This document shows positions 31,880 to 40,089 of a stretch of DNA of 42,958 nt, one piece after another. The translations under genes were made by a program, and so were the position numbers. Source of the stretch: Roseomonas sp. KE2513 (GTDB lineage: Bacteria > Pseudomonadota > Alphaproteobacteria > Acetobacterales > Acetobacteraceae); NCBI RefSeq assembly GCF_016107305.1, contig NZ_RCVR01000040.1, positions 1 through 42,958 of the forward strand, written 5' to 3'. Each line of letters begins with the position of its first letter. Position 1 is the first letter of the stretch. The notes beneath the pieces are model-generated. The model did not search any database. It saw nothing but the letters and a program-made list of their open reading frames with translations, and was not told the DNA's origin.

Positions 31880-32794
31880 ATGGACGGAGTGGCTGAGCTC
31901 GGGTTGGTAGGCGTCGGGAACATCGGATCGGTGTTCGCCGATGCCTTCCTCAAGGCGGGTCATCGGGTAGTCGGTTTCAGTCGCCCCGAGAACGACGGCT
32001 TCAAGGAAAGAGGCGGCATATCCGCCAACACGGCGCGAGATATCGCCCAGGCGGTTGAGCTGGTCTTCTGCTGTCTGCCGGACGAGCGGGCAGCTGAGGA
32101 ATGCTATGGGGGGCCAGATGGCGTCCTGGCAGGACTGCGGCCCGCAAGTATCGTCGTGGATCTCGCGAGCTACACCCTGCCGTTCAAGTCACACCTTGCC
32201 GAACAGGTCGCCCAGGCTGGCGCGCTAATGATTGACGGCGAGGTCAGCGGCACGCCGGACATGCTGCGCTCCGGCGGCGGAAGTATCTACCTCGCTGGCG
32301 ACGCCGCGGCGGTCGAGCTGTGCCTGCCTTTCTGCGGTTTGGTGACCGGTGAAGTCTTCAACCTTGGCTCCTTTGGAGCAGCCACCAAAATGAAGTTGGT
32401 GAACAATCTTCTGTCGGCGGTACACACGGCGGCCGCGGCGGAGGCAATGGCACTGGGCGTGAAGGTGGGATTCCAGCCTGATCTCCTCGCGAAGGTCCTC
32501 GCGAGTGGCTCAGGAAGTTCGAAGTTTCTGGTGTCGCGTGCTCCTGTGATGGCATCTCGGCAGTTCGACAGCTCCACAGGACGGCTAAGCGTCTTCTCCA
32601 AATATCTTGAGCACATCCCGGACCTCGCCGACAACGCTGGCTGTGCCACCCCTCTGTTTGATGCGGCAAGGCGCTGCTTCCAGGCTGCTCTGGATCGCGG
32701 CTGGGGCAGCCGCGACATAGCCGTCGTGTATGACGTCATTCAGGAAATGAGCCGTTCCGACCACACTGTGCCCGAGCAACACGAGCCGACGTAG
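31880..32794 (+). CDS. 3-hydroxyisobutyrate dehydrogenase-family NAD(P) oxidoreductase
   Basis: A 304-residue beta-hydroxyacid dehydrogenase. The N-terminal Rossmann motif is GLVGVGNIGSVFADAFLKAG. The substrate-binding GEVSGTPDMLRSGGGSIYLAG corresponds to the usual D-A-P-V-S-G-G loop with changes. The catalytic Lys is in ATKMKLVNNLL. The start is ATG at 31880 after GGAGATCC; an ATG at 31865 is also possible. In operon context it could oxidise a 3-hydroxy acid made by the hydratase, or reduce a semialdehyde. The D-A-P to E-V-S change suggests a non-standard substrate. Confidence 0.85.
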   Translation: MDGVAELGLVGVGNIGSVFADAFLKAGHRVVGFSRPENDGFKERGGISANTARDIAQAVELVFCCLPDERAAEECYGGPDGVLAGLRPASIVVDLASYTLPFKSHLAEQVAQAGALMIDGEVSGTPDMLRSGGGSIYLAGDAAAVELCLPFCGLVTGEVFNLGSFGAATKMKLVNNLLSAVHTAAAAEAMALGVKVGFQPDLLAKVLASGSGSSKFLVSRAPVMASRQFDSSTGRLSVFSKYLEHIPDLADNAGCATPLFDAARRCFQAALDRGWGSRDIAVVYDVIQEMSRSDHTVPEQHEPT

Positions 32795-32860
32795 AGAGGC
32801 TGCGGCTACTGTGTCCGCCCAATTAGAACGGCCATCGGCCCACCAGAGAGGAGAGATGCG

Positions 32861-33616
32861 TTGAGCAGGAAACTCTACCCCGACGCGCGGGCTGCGCTGG
32901 ACGGCGTGCTGCGCGACGGGATGCTCATCCATTCGGGCGGCTTCGGCCTCTGCGGCATCCCCGGCCTGTTGATCGAGGCGATCCGCGACAGCGGCGTGAA
33001 GAACCTCACCTTCGTCTCCAACAACGCCGGTGTGGACGATGCCGGGCTCGGCCTGCTGCTTCAGACACGGCAGATCCGGAAGATGATCGCCTCCTATGTC
33101 GGCGAGAACGCCGAGTTCGCCCGGCAGTACCTGGCCGGCGAGCTGGAGATCGAGTTCAATCCGCAGGGCACTCTGGCCGAGCGCATCCGCGCGGGCGGCG
33201 CCGGCATTCCCGCCTTCTTCACCCGCACCGGCGTCGGCACGGCGGTCGCCGAGGGCAAGCCGACCCAGGAGTTCGATGGCGTCACCTACGTCATGGAGCG
33301 CGGGATCATGGCGGACCTCGCCATCATCCATGCGTGGAAGGCCGATCCGGAGGGCAACCTCGTGTTCCGCAAGACGGCGCGGAACTTCAACCCAATGATG
33401 GCGACCGCCGCCCGGGTGACGGTCGTGGAGGTGGAAGAGATGGTCGGGCAGGGCGAGCTGGATCCGGACCACATCCACACCCCCGGCATCTACGTGAAGC
33501 GCATGATCGTCGTGCCCAACGGCACTGAGAAGCGGATCGAGCAGCGCACCACTCGCAAGCGCACCGAGCCCGCCACGCCGGCGGCCGCCGGCACCGACCC
33601 CCTTCCGACCCGCTGA
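32861..33616 (+). CDS. scoA: 3-oxoacid CoA-transferase subunit A
   Basis: The 251-residue alpha subunit of succinyl-CoA:3-ketoacid CoA-transferase, which moves CoA from succinyl-CoA to acetoacetate or a related 3-oxo acid. The CoA-binding loop is [47 protein letters not shown] and [20 protein letters not shown] are typical. The start is TTG at 32861 behind GAGAGGAGAG; the nearby ATG at 32856 is out of frame. A 20-residue basic and Ala/Pro-rich tail follows the family end. It precedes the beta subunit by 13 bases. Codon choice is more strongly GC-rich than in the genes just upstream. Confidence 0.92.
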   Translation: MSRKLYPDARAALDGVLRDGMLIHSGGFGLCGIPGLLIEAIRDSGVKNLTFVSNNAGVDDAGLGLLLQTRQIRKMIASYVGENAEFARQYLAGELEIEFNPQGTLAERIRAGGAGIPAFFTRTGVGTAVAEGKPTQEFDGVTYVMERGIMADLAIIHAWKADPEGNLVFRKTARNFNPMMATAARVTVVEVEEMVGQGELDPDHIHTPGIYVKRMIVVPNGTEKRIEQRTTRKRTEPATPAAAGTDPLPTR

Positions 33617-33629
33617 GGAGCGCCCAGCC

Positions 33630-34277
33630 ATGGCCTGGACCCGCGACGAAATGGCCGCCCGCGCCGCCCGCGAGCTGGAGGACGGCTTCTACGTAAACCT
33701 GGGGATCGGCATTCCGACGCTGGTCGCCAACCACATCCCGGAAGGCGTCTCCGTCCAGCTCCAGAGCGAGAACGGAATGCTCGGCATCGGCCCCTTCCCC
33801 TTCGAGGGCGAGGAGGACCCGGATCTTATCAACGCCGGCAAGCAGACCGTCTCGGAGCTGCCCACCACGAGCTTCTTCTCCTCGGCGGACAGCTTCGCGA
33901 TGATCCGCGGCGGGCACATCGACCTTTCCATCCTTGGCGCCCTGCAGGTGGCCCAGAACGGCGACCTCGCGAACTGGATGATCCCTGGCAAGATGGTGAA
34001 GGGCATGGGCGGCGCCATGGACCTGGTCGCCGGCGTGAAGCGGGTGGTCGTGCTGATGGAGCACACCGCCGGCGGCAAGCCGAAGCTCCTCAAGGCCTGC
34101 AACCTGCCGCTGACGGGGCAGGGCGTGGTGGACTTGGTGGTGACCGACCTCGGCGTCATGCAGATCGACAAGCAGGCGGGAAGCATGCGCCTGATCGAAC
34201 TGGCGCCCGGCGTCACCGAGGAGGAAATGCGCGCCAAGACCGAGGCCGAGTACGAGGTCGCCCTGCAGGCCGCCTGA
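33630..34277 (+). CDS. scoB: 3-oxoacid CoA-transferase subunit B
   Basis: The 215-residue beta subunit. The catalytic Glu, which forms the glutamyl-CoA intermediate, is in [40 protein letters not shown] precedes it, and [20 protein letters not shown] and [20 protein letters not shown] follow. The length is normal and no lesion is visible. With subunit A it forms a complete enzyme. In this cluster its obvious role is recapture of acetoacetate, which is the co-product of the BKACE reaction. Confidence 0.93.
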   Translation: MAWTRDEMAARAARELEDGFYVNLGIGIPTLVANHIPEGVSVQLQSENGMLGIGPFPFEGEEDPDLINAGKQTVSELPTTSFFSSADSFAMIRGGHIDLSILGALQVAQNGDLANWMIPGKMVKGMGGAMDLVAGVKRVVVLMEHTAGGKPKLLKACNLPLTGQGVVDLVVTDLGVMQIDKQAGSMRLIELAPGVTEEEMRAKTEAEYEVALQAA

Positions 34278-34282
34278 TGCGG

Positions 34283-34300
34283 CCGCCGGCTGTCCGGCGG
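34283..34300 (+). terminator. Possible terminator hairpin after scoB
   Basis: CCGCCGG (34283-34289) and CCGGCGG (34294-34300) form a perfect 7-base stem with loop CTGT, six bases after the scoB stop. A T-run is lacking, so termination strength is uncertain. Confidence 0.4.
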
Positions 34301-34495
34301 GAGGGGGCGGGCCGCCTTCCTTCGAATCAAGGCGGCAGTGGACGGCATGGCTGCACTACAGGTCGAACAAGTTGGTAGTGGATCTTACCACCAGGATCAG
34401 GGTCGGTTTCGGCGGATTTGTCAGAGCTCGCGCCGGGAGCCGAATTGGAGAGGTGGTGCAGGCGCGGCTAGGCTCCTGATCGCGGCTTCGTCGCC

Positions 34496-34520
34496 ATCGG
34501 GTCCTTGGATCGGACCCGAT
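34496..34520. repeat. Inverted repeat, 9-base arms
   Basis: ATCGGGTCC (34496-34504) and GGACCCGAT (34512-34520) with a 7-base loop. It could be a terminator-like stem or a protein-binding dyad; no T-run follows. Confidence 0.5.
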
Positions 34521-34822
34521 CAGCTGGATTCTGCGACCCGAAGCCCTTTGTGAAAGGGGGCCAGGGTAGCGCCGGCAAACGCTGCTCTACCTACGACGAA
34601 CGCTTCTTTCCATGTGGGGGAGAAGACAAGCCGCCTCAAATAAAGCGCAGGCATGATCGCGATAGGCAGGGCGCCTGCCGCGGGTCACTGGCTTGGCAGC
34701 TTTCCAGTCCTCAGCGCCCCTCCCCTGCCCCACTGGATTGTCGGCTCCCAGCAAGCCGATGGCCGTGTTTCAAAAGTTCGAGCGCCGTAGTTCGTGGCAA
34801 CCGCCCCCTCCCCGCCCCTTGG

Positions 34823-34847
34823 GCACGATAATCACTAGTTATCGTGC
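34823..34847. repeat. Inverted repeat, 9-base arms, AT-rich centre
   Basis: GCACGATAA (34823-34831) and TTATCGTGC (34839-34847) flank TCACTAG. The AT-rich inner arms stand out against the GC-rich surroundings and fit an operator better than an RNA stem. It is 178 bases before the antitoxin gene. Confidence 0.5.
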
Positions 34848-34861
34848 GCAGCTCGCCGGAA

Positions 34862-34891
34862 AAGCCCGGTTTTGGTGAGGTTTTCGGGCTT
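34862..34891. repeat. Inverted repeat AAGCCCG/CGGGCTT
   Basis: AAGCCCG (34862-34868) and CGGGCTT (34885-34891) enclose a T- and G-rich 16-base loop. It could act as a weak terminator on either strand. Confidence 0.35.
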
Positions 34892-35024
34892 CTTGGGAGG
34901 CCAGCGCCGCATTCCGTCACGGGCCGCGCCATCCCGTCCGCTAATCCTTCTTTCCAGACGGAACCTCTTGCTCGCATTCGATGGAGGATATACGTTGCTC
35001 CGTGTAGATCCAAAGGAGACCCTG

Positions 35025-35261
35025 ATGCAGGTGAGCCGCTGGGGCAACAGTCTGGCCGTCCGTCTTCCCGCTGCCCTCGTCGAGACGCTTGGTCTGCGTG
35101 AGGGCGACGAGGTCGCTATTGAGGTCGCTGACGCCCGTACCTTCCGCATCAACCACGATCCCCGGCGCGACGAGGCGTTGGAGGCGCTGCGCGGCCTTGG
35201 CTGGTACCTGCCCGAGGCCTTCCGCTTTTCGCGCGACGACGCCAACGCGCGCGGCGAATGA
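35025..35261 (+). CDS. Antitoxin with AbrB/MazE-type domain
   Basis: A 78-residue antitoxin. The N-terminal swapped-hairpin DNA-binding domain reads MQVSRWGNSLAVRLPAALVE and GLREGDEVAIEV. The C-terminal tail (RGLGWYLPEAFRFSRDDANA) should wrap the toxin. AAAGGAGACCCTG gives a good start at 35025; the frame is open far upstream but without family similarity. It overlaps the toxin start by four bases (ATGA). It should neutralise the toxin and repress its own promoter. Confidence 0.88.
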   Translation: MQVSRWGNSLAVRLPAALVETLGLREGDEVAIEVADARTFRINHDPRRDEALEALRGLGWYLPEAFRFSRDDANARGE

Positions 35262-35665
35262 CCCCTCCCTTCCTCGACACCAACATCCTGCTCTACGCCG
35301 CCCTGCAGCCCGACCCTCGCTCCGAGGCGGCGAGAGCTCTGCTGGCCCGCGGCGGCGTCATCAGCGTGCAGGTGCTCAACGAGTTTACCGCCGTCGCCCG
35401 GCGGAAGCTGCACCGGCCCTGGCCGGAGGTCACACGGGCGCTCGGCGCCATCCGCACCCTCTGCCCTGCGCCCCGTCCCCTCAGCCTCGCCGTGCACGAG
35501 ACCGCCCTCGGCCTCGCGGAAGGGCTGGGCTACACCATCTACGACGCGCTGATCCTCGCCTCGGCGCTCGAGGCCGGCTGTGACACGCTCCTCTCGGAGG
35601 ACCTGCAGCACGGGCAGGTGGTCGAGGGGAGGCTGACCATCCAAAACCCCTTCGCAGCCTCGTGA
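35258..35665 (+). CDS. vapC: PIN-domain ribonuclease toxin, VapC type
   Basis: A 135-residue PIN-domain RNase. Acidic residues of the active site are in FLDTNILLYAA (first Asp), QVLNEFTAVAR (Glu), YTIYDALILASALEAG (Asp) and LLSEDLQHGQVV (Glu-Asp). VapC toxins cut tRNA or rRNA when freed from their antitoxin. It directly follows and overlaps the antitoxin gene. The two form a complete toxin-antitoxin unit that may stabilise this region. The integrase remnant starts at its 3' end. Confidence 0.9.
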   Translation: MTPPFLDTNILLYAALQPDPRSEAARALLARGGVISVQVLNEFTAVARRKLHRPWPEVTRALGAIRTLCPAPRPLSLAVHETALGLAEGLGYTIYDALILASALEAGCDTLLSEDLQHGQVVEGRLTIQNPFAAS

Positions 35666-36754
35666 GCGCTGCCAGCCCCCCTTCCTGCCCGCTGGCGCGC
35701 TCCGCCTCTCCACCACGCTCCTCGGTGACCTCGTGGTTTCGGACGGCGCTGCCCGCGCCACCGAGCTGCAGGCGCTCTCGGCGCGCGCCGCCGTTTACGC
35801 CACCCGCGCCCGCGGCGAAGGCACCCGCCGCGCCTATCGCTCCGCCTGGAGCGCCTTCGAGGCCTAGTGCGCCTCGCTTGGCCGCGAGCCGCTGGCGGCG
35901 ACCCCGAGACGCTCGCCATGTACGCCGTCCGCTGCGCCGACCACGGCCTCACGGTGGCCAGCCTCCGCGTCCACCTCGCCGCCATTCAGGCGGCGCATCG
36001 CCTCGCCGGCGTGGCCCTCGACCTCCGCCACCCGCGCCTCATCATGGTTCTCGAGGGCATCGCCCGCGACAAGGGCACCCGCCCGCGCCAGAAGGCCGCC
36101 GCCGCCGGACCCGAAGTGCTCCGGCTGATGCTAGCCACCCGCCCCTCCCCCACCACCGCGCTCGGCGCCCGCGACCGGGCGCTGCTGCTGCTCGGCTTCG
36201 GCGCGGCGCTCCGCCGGAGCGAGCTCGCGGGGCTGTCGCTCGGCGACGTCACGCCCGTTCCCGGCCGGGGGCTCCGGATCCTCGTGCGCCGCTCCAAGAC
36301 GGACCAGTGCGGCGCCGGCCAGGAGGTCGCCGTCTGGGCCAACCCCAAGGAGCCGGGCTTCTGCCCGCTCGCCACCCTCGAGGCCTGGCTCGCCTTCCGC
36401 CGGAAGGGACCGGACATCACTGGCGGCGCCTCGGATGAGGAAAGGCCGCTCTTTGTCGGCATGAGCAAGGCGGGCCTTCTCACAAGCCAGATGCTCTCCG
36501 ACAAGGCGGTGTGGCGGCTGGTCAAGGGCGCGGCCGAGGCGGCGGGGCTGGAGGGCTGGGAGCGCTTCTCGGGGCACTCGCTGCGCGCGGGGCTCGCCAC
36601 CGCGGCCGGCGAGGCCGGTGCCGACCTTGCCCAGGTCATGCGACAGACCCGGCACCGCTCCGCCGACGTGGCCCTCGGCTACCTTCGCCCAGCCGACCTC
36701 TGGCGCAACAACCCGACGAAGGGCATTTGGGGCGAGCCAGGCGACGGGGGTTGA
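35661..36754 (+). pseudogene. Tyrosine recombinase/integrase with a stop and a frameshift
   Basis: The N-terminal SAM-like core-binding part reads in one frame (ALSARAAVYATRARGEGTRR and AYRSAWSAFEA), then a TAG at 35865 stands where Trp is expected (FEAWC). A few codons on, one base is missing near 35900, shifting into the frame that encodes the catalytic domain. That domain keeps all key residues: Arg in AALRRSELAGL, Lys in RSKTDQ, HSLRAGL, RHRSADVALGYL with the final His and nucleophile Tyr. The catalytic half alone could be translated from GTG 35867 but would lack the N-terminal arm. It is a decayed integrase of an island or plasmid. Confidence 0.8.
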
Positions 36755-37362
36755 TCGCGGGGAAACTGCCGGCGGTGCAGAGTGGAACTTGCCCGTTCGT
36801 CCGACGCTGCCGCCGGTGACGGCAATCACAGTGGCTGCTGAGTTGGATGCACAGTGGCGGCAATCAAACGAAGAGCCGCCGGCGCCTGTCAGGACACGTC
36901 CTGCGGCACCGGCGGCCTTATCCAGTGCTTAGCTGCACCAGGTCGCCGATCTGATATCAATTCAGAATGAGCGGCGCCAACCTTACTTGGGGCTGGCAGC
37001 TACTTCTAAGCAGCAAATCTAACCGTCGGGGACCGTGCATCCCCGCTTTATGGCACCCCGAAAGCCATGAGCCGGCGGGACGATCGTCCCCTGGCGTTGC
37101 GGCAGCGAAGCAAAGCCGAACGCCGTAACCCAATCAGAGAAGCGTAGTATCTCTTTTGTGCGGTGCAGCAAAGCCAAATCGCGACATTCGGCCGTGCTGC
37201 TACTGGTTAACCGCCGGCTAGACGATGATGCACAGCGTCTGCAGCAGGACGCGCGGATCAGACAGGATGCCGATGTTCTTCACGTGGAAGAAGCCGCCGC
37301 TGAGCTTGGCACCGCGTTCGGTGAGGCGAGCGCTTCGGCGAACCCGCGCTGTCGAAAGCGGC
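36755..37362. other. 608-base region without a recognised gene
   Basis: Both strands are broken by stops or encode low-complexity Ala/Arg/Pro text. A minus-strand open piece near 37218-37345 (reading GAKLSGGFFHVKNIGILSDP) looks protein-like, but I cannot assign it. It could be the 3' end of a lost gene. Confidence 0.4.
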
Positions 37363-37542
37363 CTACAGCCCGCCGAGCCGGCCGCCGCCCCCGCCAAACA
37401 CCAGATAGATAATCAGGACGATCACCAACAACCCAAGGATCCCGCCAAACCCTCCGCCGCCATAATAGCCGGACCGGTAGCCGTAATACCCACCCCCGCC
37501 AAACAGCAGGAACAGCACGATGATGATCAGGATGAGGGACAT
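37363..37542 (-). CDS. 59-residue glycine-rich membrane protein
   Basis: A short gene with a clear start: GGAGG lies seven bases before ATG 37542. The protein begins MSLILIIIVLFLLFGGGGYY, a single hydrophobic helix, then GYRSGYYGGGGFGG, then a second helix ILGLLVIVLIIYLVFGG and a Gly-rich end. Similar two-helix Gly/Tyr proteins are common in alphaproteobacteria and carry no assigned function. It should sit in the inner membrane as a hairpin. It is not in an obvious operon. Confidence 0.72.
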   Translation of the reverse strand: MSLILIIIVLFLLFGGGGYYGYRSGYYGGGGFGGILGLLVIVLIIYLVFGGGGGRLGGL

Positions 37543-37868
37543 CGCAAAACCTCCGCGCGTCAGTGCCTGAGGAACCGCCCACCCGTGCGTTCCGCCCCAC
37601 CAAACGGGGAGAAGGCACCAGGCACCAAGCCATCAACCAACATACGTCGCGTGCCCATTGTGGGTTTCAGTGCCGCCGCAACCTCTTCCATAGCCTCTGT
37701 AGGCAGGAGGCGCTGGACAGCACATCGGACACAAACGTAACCACTACCTGGACAGCTGAGAGGCGGGTGGCGGTGTTCACCGTCATTGATCACCATCGCG
37801 CGTCAGCGCCACGAACTTGGGCTCGATGCTGTGGCGGCCCCAATCCGGAAGGCGGGCAGCGAGGGTGG
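37543..37868. other. 326-base intergenic region
   Basis: I see no gene or clear regulatory repeat here. It presumably holds the promoter of the glycine-rich membrane protein and the 3' end of the transcript from the 104-residue gene. Confidence 0.4.
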
Positions 37869-38183
37869 CTACTTCAGCCGGATGACGTTTGAGGGCGCCT
37901 GGGGCTGCTTGCCAGCAGCTGTGACCCTCGAAACGAGCGACGGCGAGACATTCCACTGGTGCCCATCGTCAGTGATGATCGTAACGGTCTTACGATTGTA
38001 GCGCACCAGCATGCCCTCCACTTGGCCACGCCCGTCACCTTGAAAGGTGACCCGGTCACCAACCTTGAACTCCAGCATCTGCCTGTGGGCCCGCATGTGC
38101 TGCAGGAAGCGGAGGCGCTCGACAACACGTCGGTTGAGGTCGATCAGTTCGCTTTCGGTCAGAGCGTCGATGTTGATCGCCAT
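37869..38183 (-). CDS. Conserved 104-residue alphaproteobacterial protein
   Basis: The start is ATG 38183 behind GGAGGACG. The N-terminal half is a helix-rich segment (MAINIDALTESELIDLNRRV, VERLRFLQHMRAHRQMLEFK). The second half looks like a small beta-barrel, KVGDRVTFQGDGRGQVEGML then VRYNRKTVTIITDDGHQWNV, reminiscent of KOW/SH3-type nucleic-acid-binding folds. I recognise it as a recurrent hypothetical protein without assigned function. A role in RNA or DNA binding is a structural guess. Confidence 0.78.
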   Translation of the reverse strand: MAINIDALTESELIDLNRRVVERLRFLQHMRAHRQMLEFKVGDRVTFQGDGRGQVEGMLVRYNRKTVTIITDDGHQWNVSPSLVSRVTAAGKQPQAPSNVIRLK

Positions 38184-38330
38184 TGGTCTGCGTCCTCCGC
38201 GCTGTGAGGAGCGGCAGCTTAGGATCGGCTGCGCTCCTGACCAAGTTATCTCTGGCTCAGGCAAGCCAGTGTGACTTGCCCTGGAGCCGCGCGCGAGCAC
38301 TATCGACTTACCGAAACATGACTGCCAACC

Positions 38331-39014
38331 ATGGAGTTCAGAGGCGTGACGGAGAGCCTGCACCGGGCAGAGCAGCACCGATCCGCCATCCCCCGTGTCG
38401 AGGCTTTCGCGCTCACTTCCAACCGCTCCTTTCCCCGCCATGCCCATGACCAATTCGGCATTGGCGTCCTCCACGCCGGTGCCCATGGTCCTGGAGTGGC
38501 ATCGGCCACGTCGAAGTCCGGTGCCGGCGACATCATCACCGTCAACCCGGGCGAGATGCACGATGCGGGACCTGTGCAGGGCGGCGCGCGGTCCTGGCGG
38601 ATGCTCTACCTTGATCCGGATAACGTGACTTTAGCGCTGGCGGAGGATTTACGCGGCGACGCAGAAATTACCCTTCCCGTCCTGCGCGATCCTCTTCTTG
38701 CGGACCGCTTCGTCCAGCTTTTTGCCAGTTTGACCGTGCCGGACCCCGATGCACTCGGTGCGGAGGAGCACCTGATGCGGGTGCTCGCCCATCTTCTTGC
38801 TCGTTGTGGCAGTCGTCCACTGCACAACGATAACCGCACACCTGCCGACGCCTTCTTCGCCCCCAAGCTGGTTCATGCAACGCAGTCTGATGCAGACACA
38901 TTGCTCAGCTCGCTGCAAAGAAAAGTACCAAAGATGCTCCTCCCCTTTCGTCCAACGTTAAGCTCAGCTTGCCTCCATGAAGAACCGCTATCCGCGCGGC
39001 AATGGTTATGTTGA
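38331..39014 (+). pseudogene. AraC-type regulator lacking its DNA-binding domain
   Basis: The N-terminal cupin ligand-binding domain of AraC regulators is clear: FALTSNRSFPRHAHDQFGIG, then GAGDIITVNPGEMHDAGPVQ and SWRMLYLDPDNV. The helical linker region up to CGSRPLHND follows. The expected pair of C-terminal helix-turn-helix motifs is absent. From about 38880 the sequence is the antisense of the sensor-protein gene that ends at 38905. A rearrangement probably joined the two genes. The remaining product could bind ligand but not DNA. Confidence 0.72.
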
Positions 39015-40089
39015 CACCTGCTCCTTGAAGCCCGCGGTGCAGCACCGCCGGCGCATCGAGAGGAACCCCGACACTCGCCCGCATCTCCTCAGAGAGGAGC
39101 AGAGTAGAGCAGCTCACTTCGATCCTTGCGGGCGCATCAAAATAACGGAGCCGAAGCTCTGCACCCGGTCCAGCCCGGTAAGCGAAGTCACGCAAGCTGC
39201 AAGACACCGCCTCTGCCGCAAGCTCTTTGTCAAGAGTGGCGAATACCTCGTCACCCTCTTCCAGCCTGGCGGTCACCTGCGCCCGCTCAATCATCGCAGC
39301 GGCACGGAACAGTCCTGCCCGGGCAGCACCATGCAGGCTCGCGGTGTGGAGATCCAACCGCTGCTTCAGCTCGTCCAGTTGAGCATAGCGGGTGGTATCC
39401 TCCAGCAGTTCCAGCAGGTGGGCTGCCGCATGCGCAATGTCCCGTGTCCAGTCAGCTGTGGGTACCACCCGCTTCTGCTCTGCAGCCTCCACAAGCAGAT
39501 CAGCGAAGCCAGTGATGATGCTGATCGGGGTACGAAACTCATGGTTCATCGCGGCGAAGAAGCGCACCTTCGCCAGGTTAGCCGCTTCAGCAGCGGCAAG
39601 AGCACGGCGTGTCTCGACTTCGGATCGTTCCGCACGATCCCGCGCATCGATCAGCTGGGCCTCATACCTGCGGTAAGCCGTTGCATCGAAAAGCGCTGTC
39701 CTGGTGAGGAGCGGCGTACCGTCGGAAGCATGTCGCACAACGGAGTTCATCAGCACCGGGAGACGACTGCCATCGGTGCGCACCAGTTCGAGTGCGATGC
39801 CGTCGGCCGCACCGGCCGTCTGGAGAAGCGGGATGTGACGGGTCGCATGCACGATCCGCCCTGCCGGGGAAAGGAGGTCACCGAAACGCCGGACTCCGGT
39901 GACCTCATCCGCTCGGTAGCCGGTCCAGCGGCAGAGGGTTTGATTGATTTGCAGGATCTGCCCGTCGATTGCCTGGCTTGAGAGGTAGCCGAAGGGTGCC
40001 TCCTCGTAGAGGTCCTCGGCGCTCTCTTGCACGAGCTGCAGGGAAAGGCGGCTTTCCCCGCTGGACTCAGGCAAGCGAGGCTCCGGCAT
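38905..40089 (-). CDS. PAS-HisKA sensor protein with a degenerate ATPase domain
   Basis: A soluble 394-residue protein. The PAS domain (about residues 30-140) includes YEEAPFGYLSSQAIDGQILQ and INQTLCRWTGYRADEVTG. A coiled coil, ARDRAERSEVETRRALAAAE, leads to the H-box FFAAMNHEFRTPISIITGFA with the phosphorylatable His. The C-terminal HATPase region lacks the N-box Asn and a DxGxG motif (it reads AEAVSCSLRDFAYRAGPGAE and VSCSTLLLSEE), so it probably cannot bind ATP. Its start overlaps the end of the RsbQ-like gene by 23 bases. PAS proteins coupled to RsbQ hydrolases sense small hydrophobic ligands or their products. Confidence 0.82.
   Translation of the reverse strand: MPEPRLPESSGESRLSLQLVQESAEDLYEEAPFGYLSSQAIDGQILQINQTLCRWTGYRADEVTGVRRFGDLLSPAGRIVHATRHIPLLQTAGAADGIALELVRTDGSRLPVLMNSVVRHASDGTPLLTRTALFDATAYRRYEAQLIDARDRAERSEVETRRALAAAEAANLAKVRFFAAMNHEFRTPISIITGFADLLVEAAEQKRVVPTADWTRDIAHAAAHLLELLEDTTRYAQLDELKQRLDLHTASLHGAARAGLFRAAAMIERAQVTARLEEGDEVFATLDKELAAEAVSCSLRDFAYRAGPGAELRLRYFDAPARIEVSCSTLLLSEEMRASVGVPLDAPAVLHRGLQGAGVNITIAARIAVLHGGKLSLTLDERGGASLVLFFAAS

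Larger units (their letters stand above)
34278..35024. other. 747-base intergenic region with inverted repeats
   Basis: I see no gene here. Besides the hairpin next to scoB it holds three clear inverted repeats (34496-34520, 34823-34847 and 34862-34891). It separates the catabolic cluster from a toxin-antitoxin/integrase block and may contain an old recombination junction. Confidence 0.5.

Noticed and set aside
32585-33631. 348-codon minus-strand open frame
   Set aside because: Antisense to scoA and the 3' end of the dehydrogenase gene, with no motif.
34338-34831. Short plus-strand open frames between scoB and the antitoxin
   Set aside because: No ribosome binding sites, no motifs, and they cross the inverted repeats.
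35662-36438. 258-codon plus-strand open frame starting at the vapC stop
   Set aside because: Pro/Arg-rich translation of the integrase region in the wrong frame; the real integrase frames explain the DNA.
37218-37345. Minus-strand protein-like piece GAKLSGGFFHVKNIGILSDP
   Set aside because: No start, short, and I cannot connect it to a family; it may be a remnant but is not supportable as a gene.
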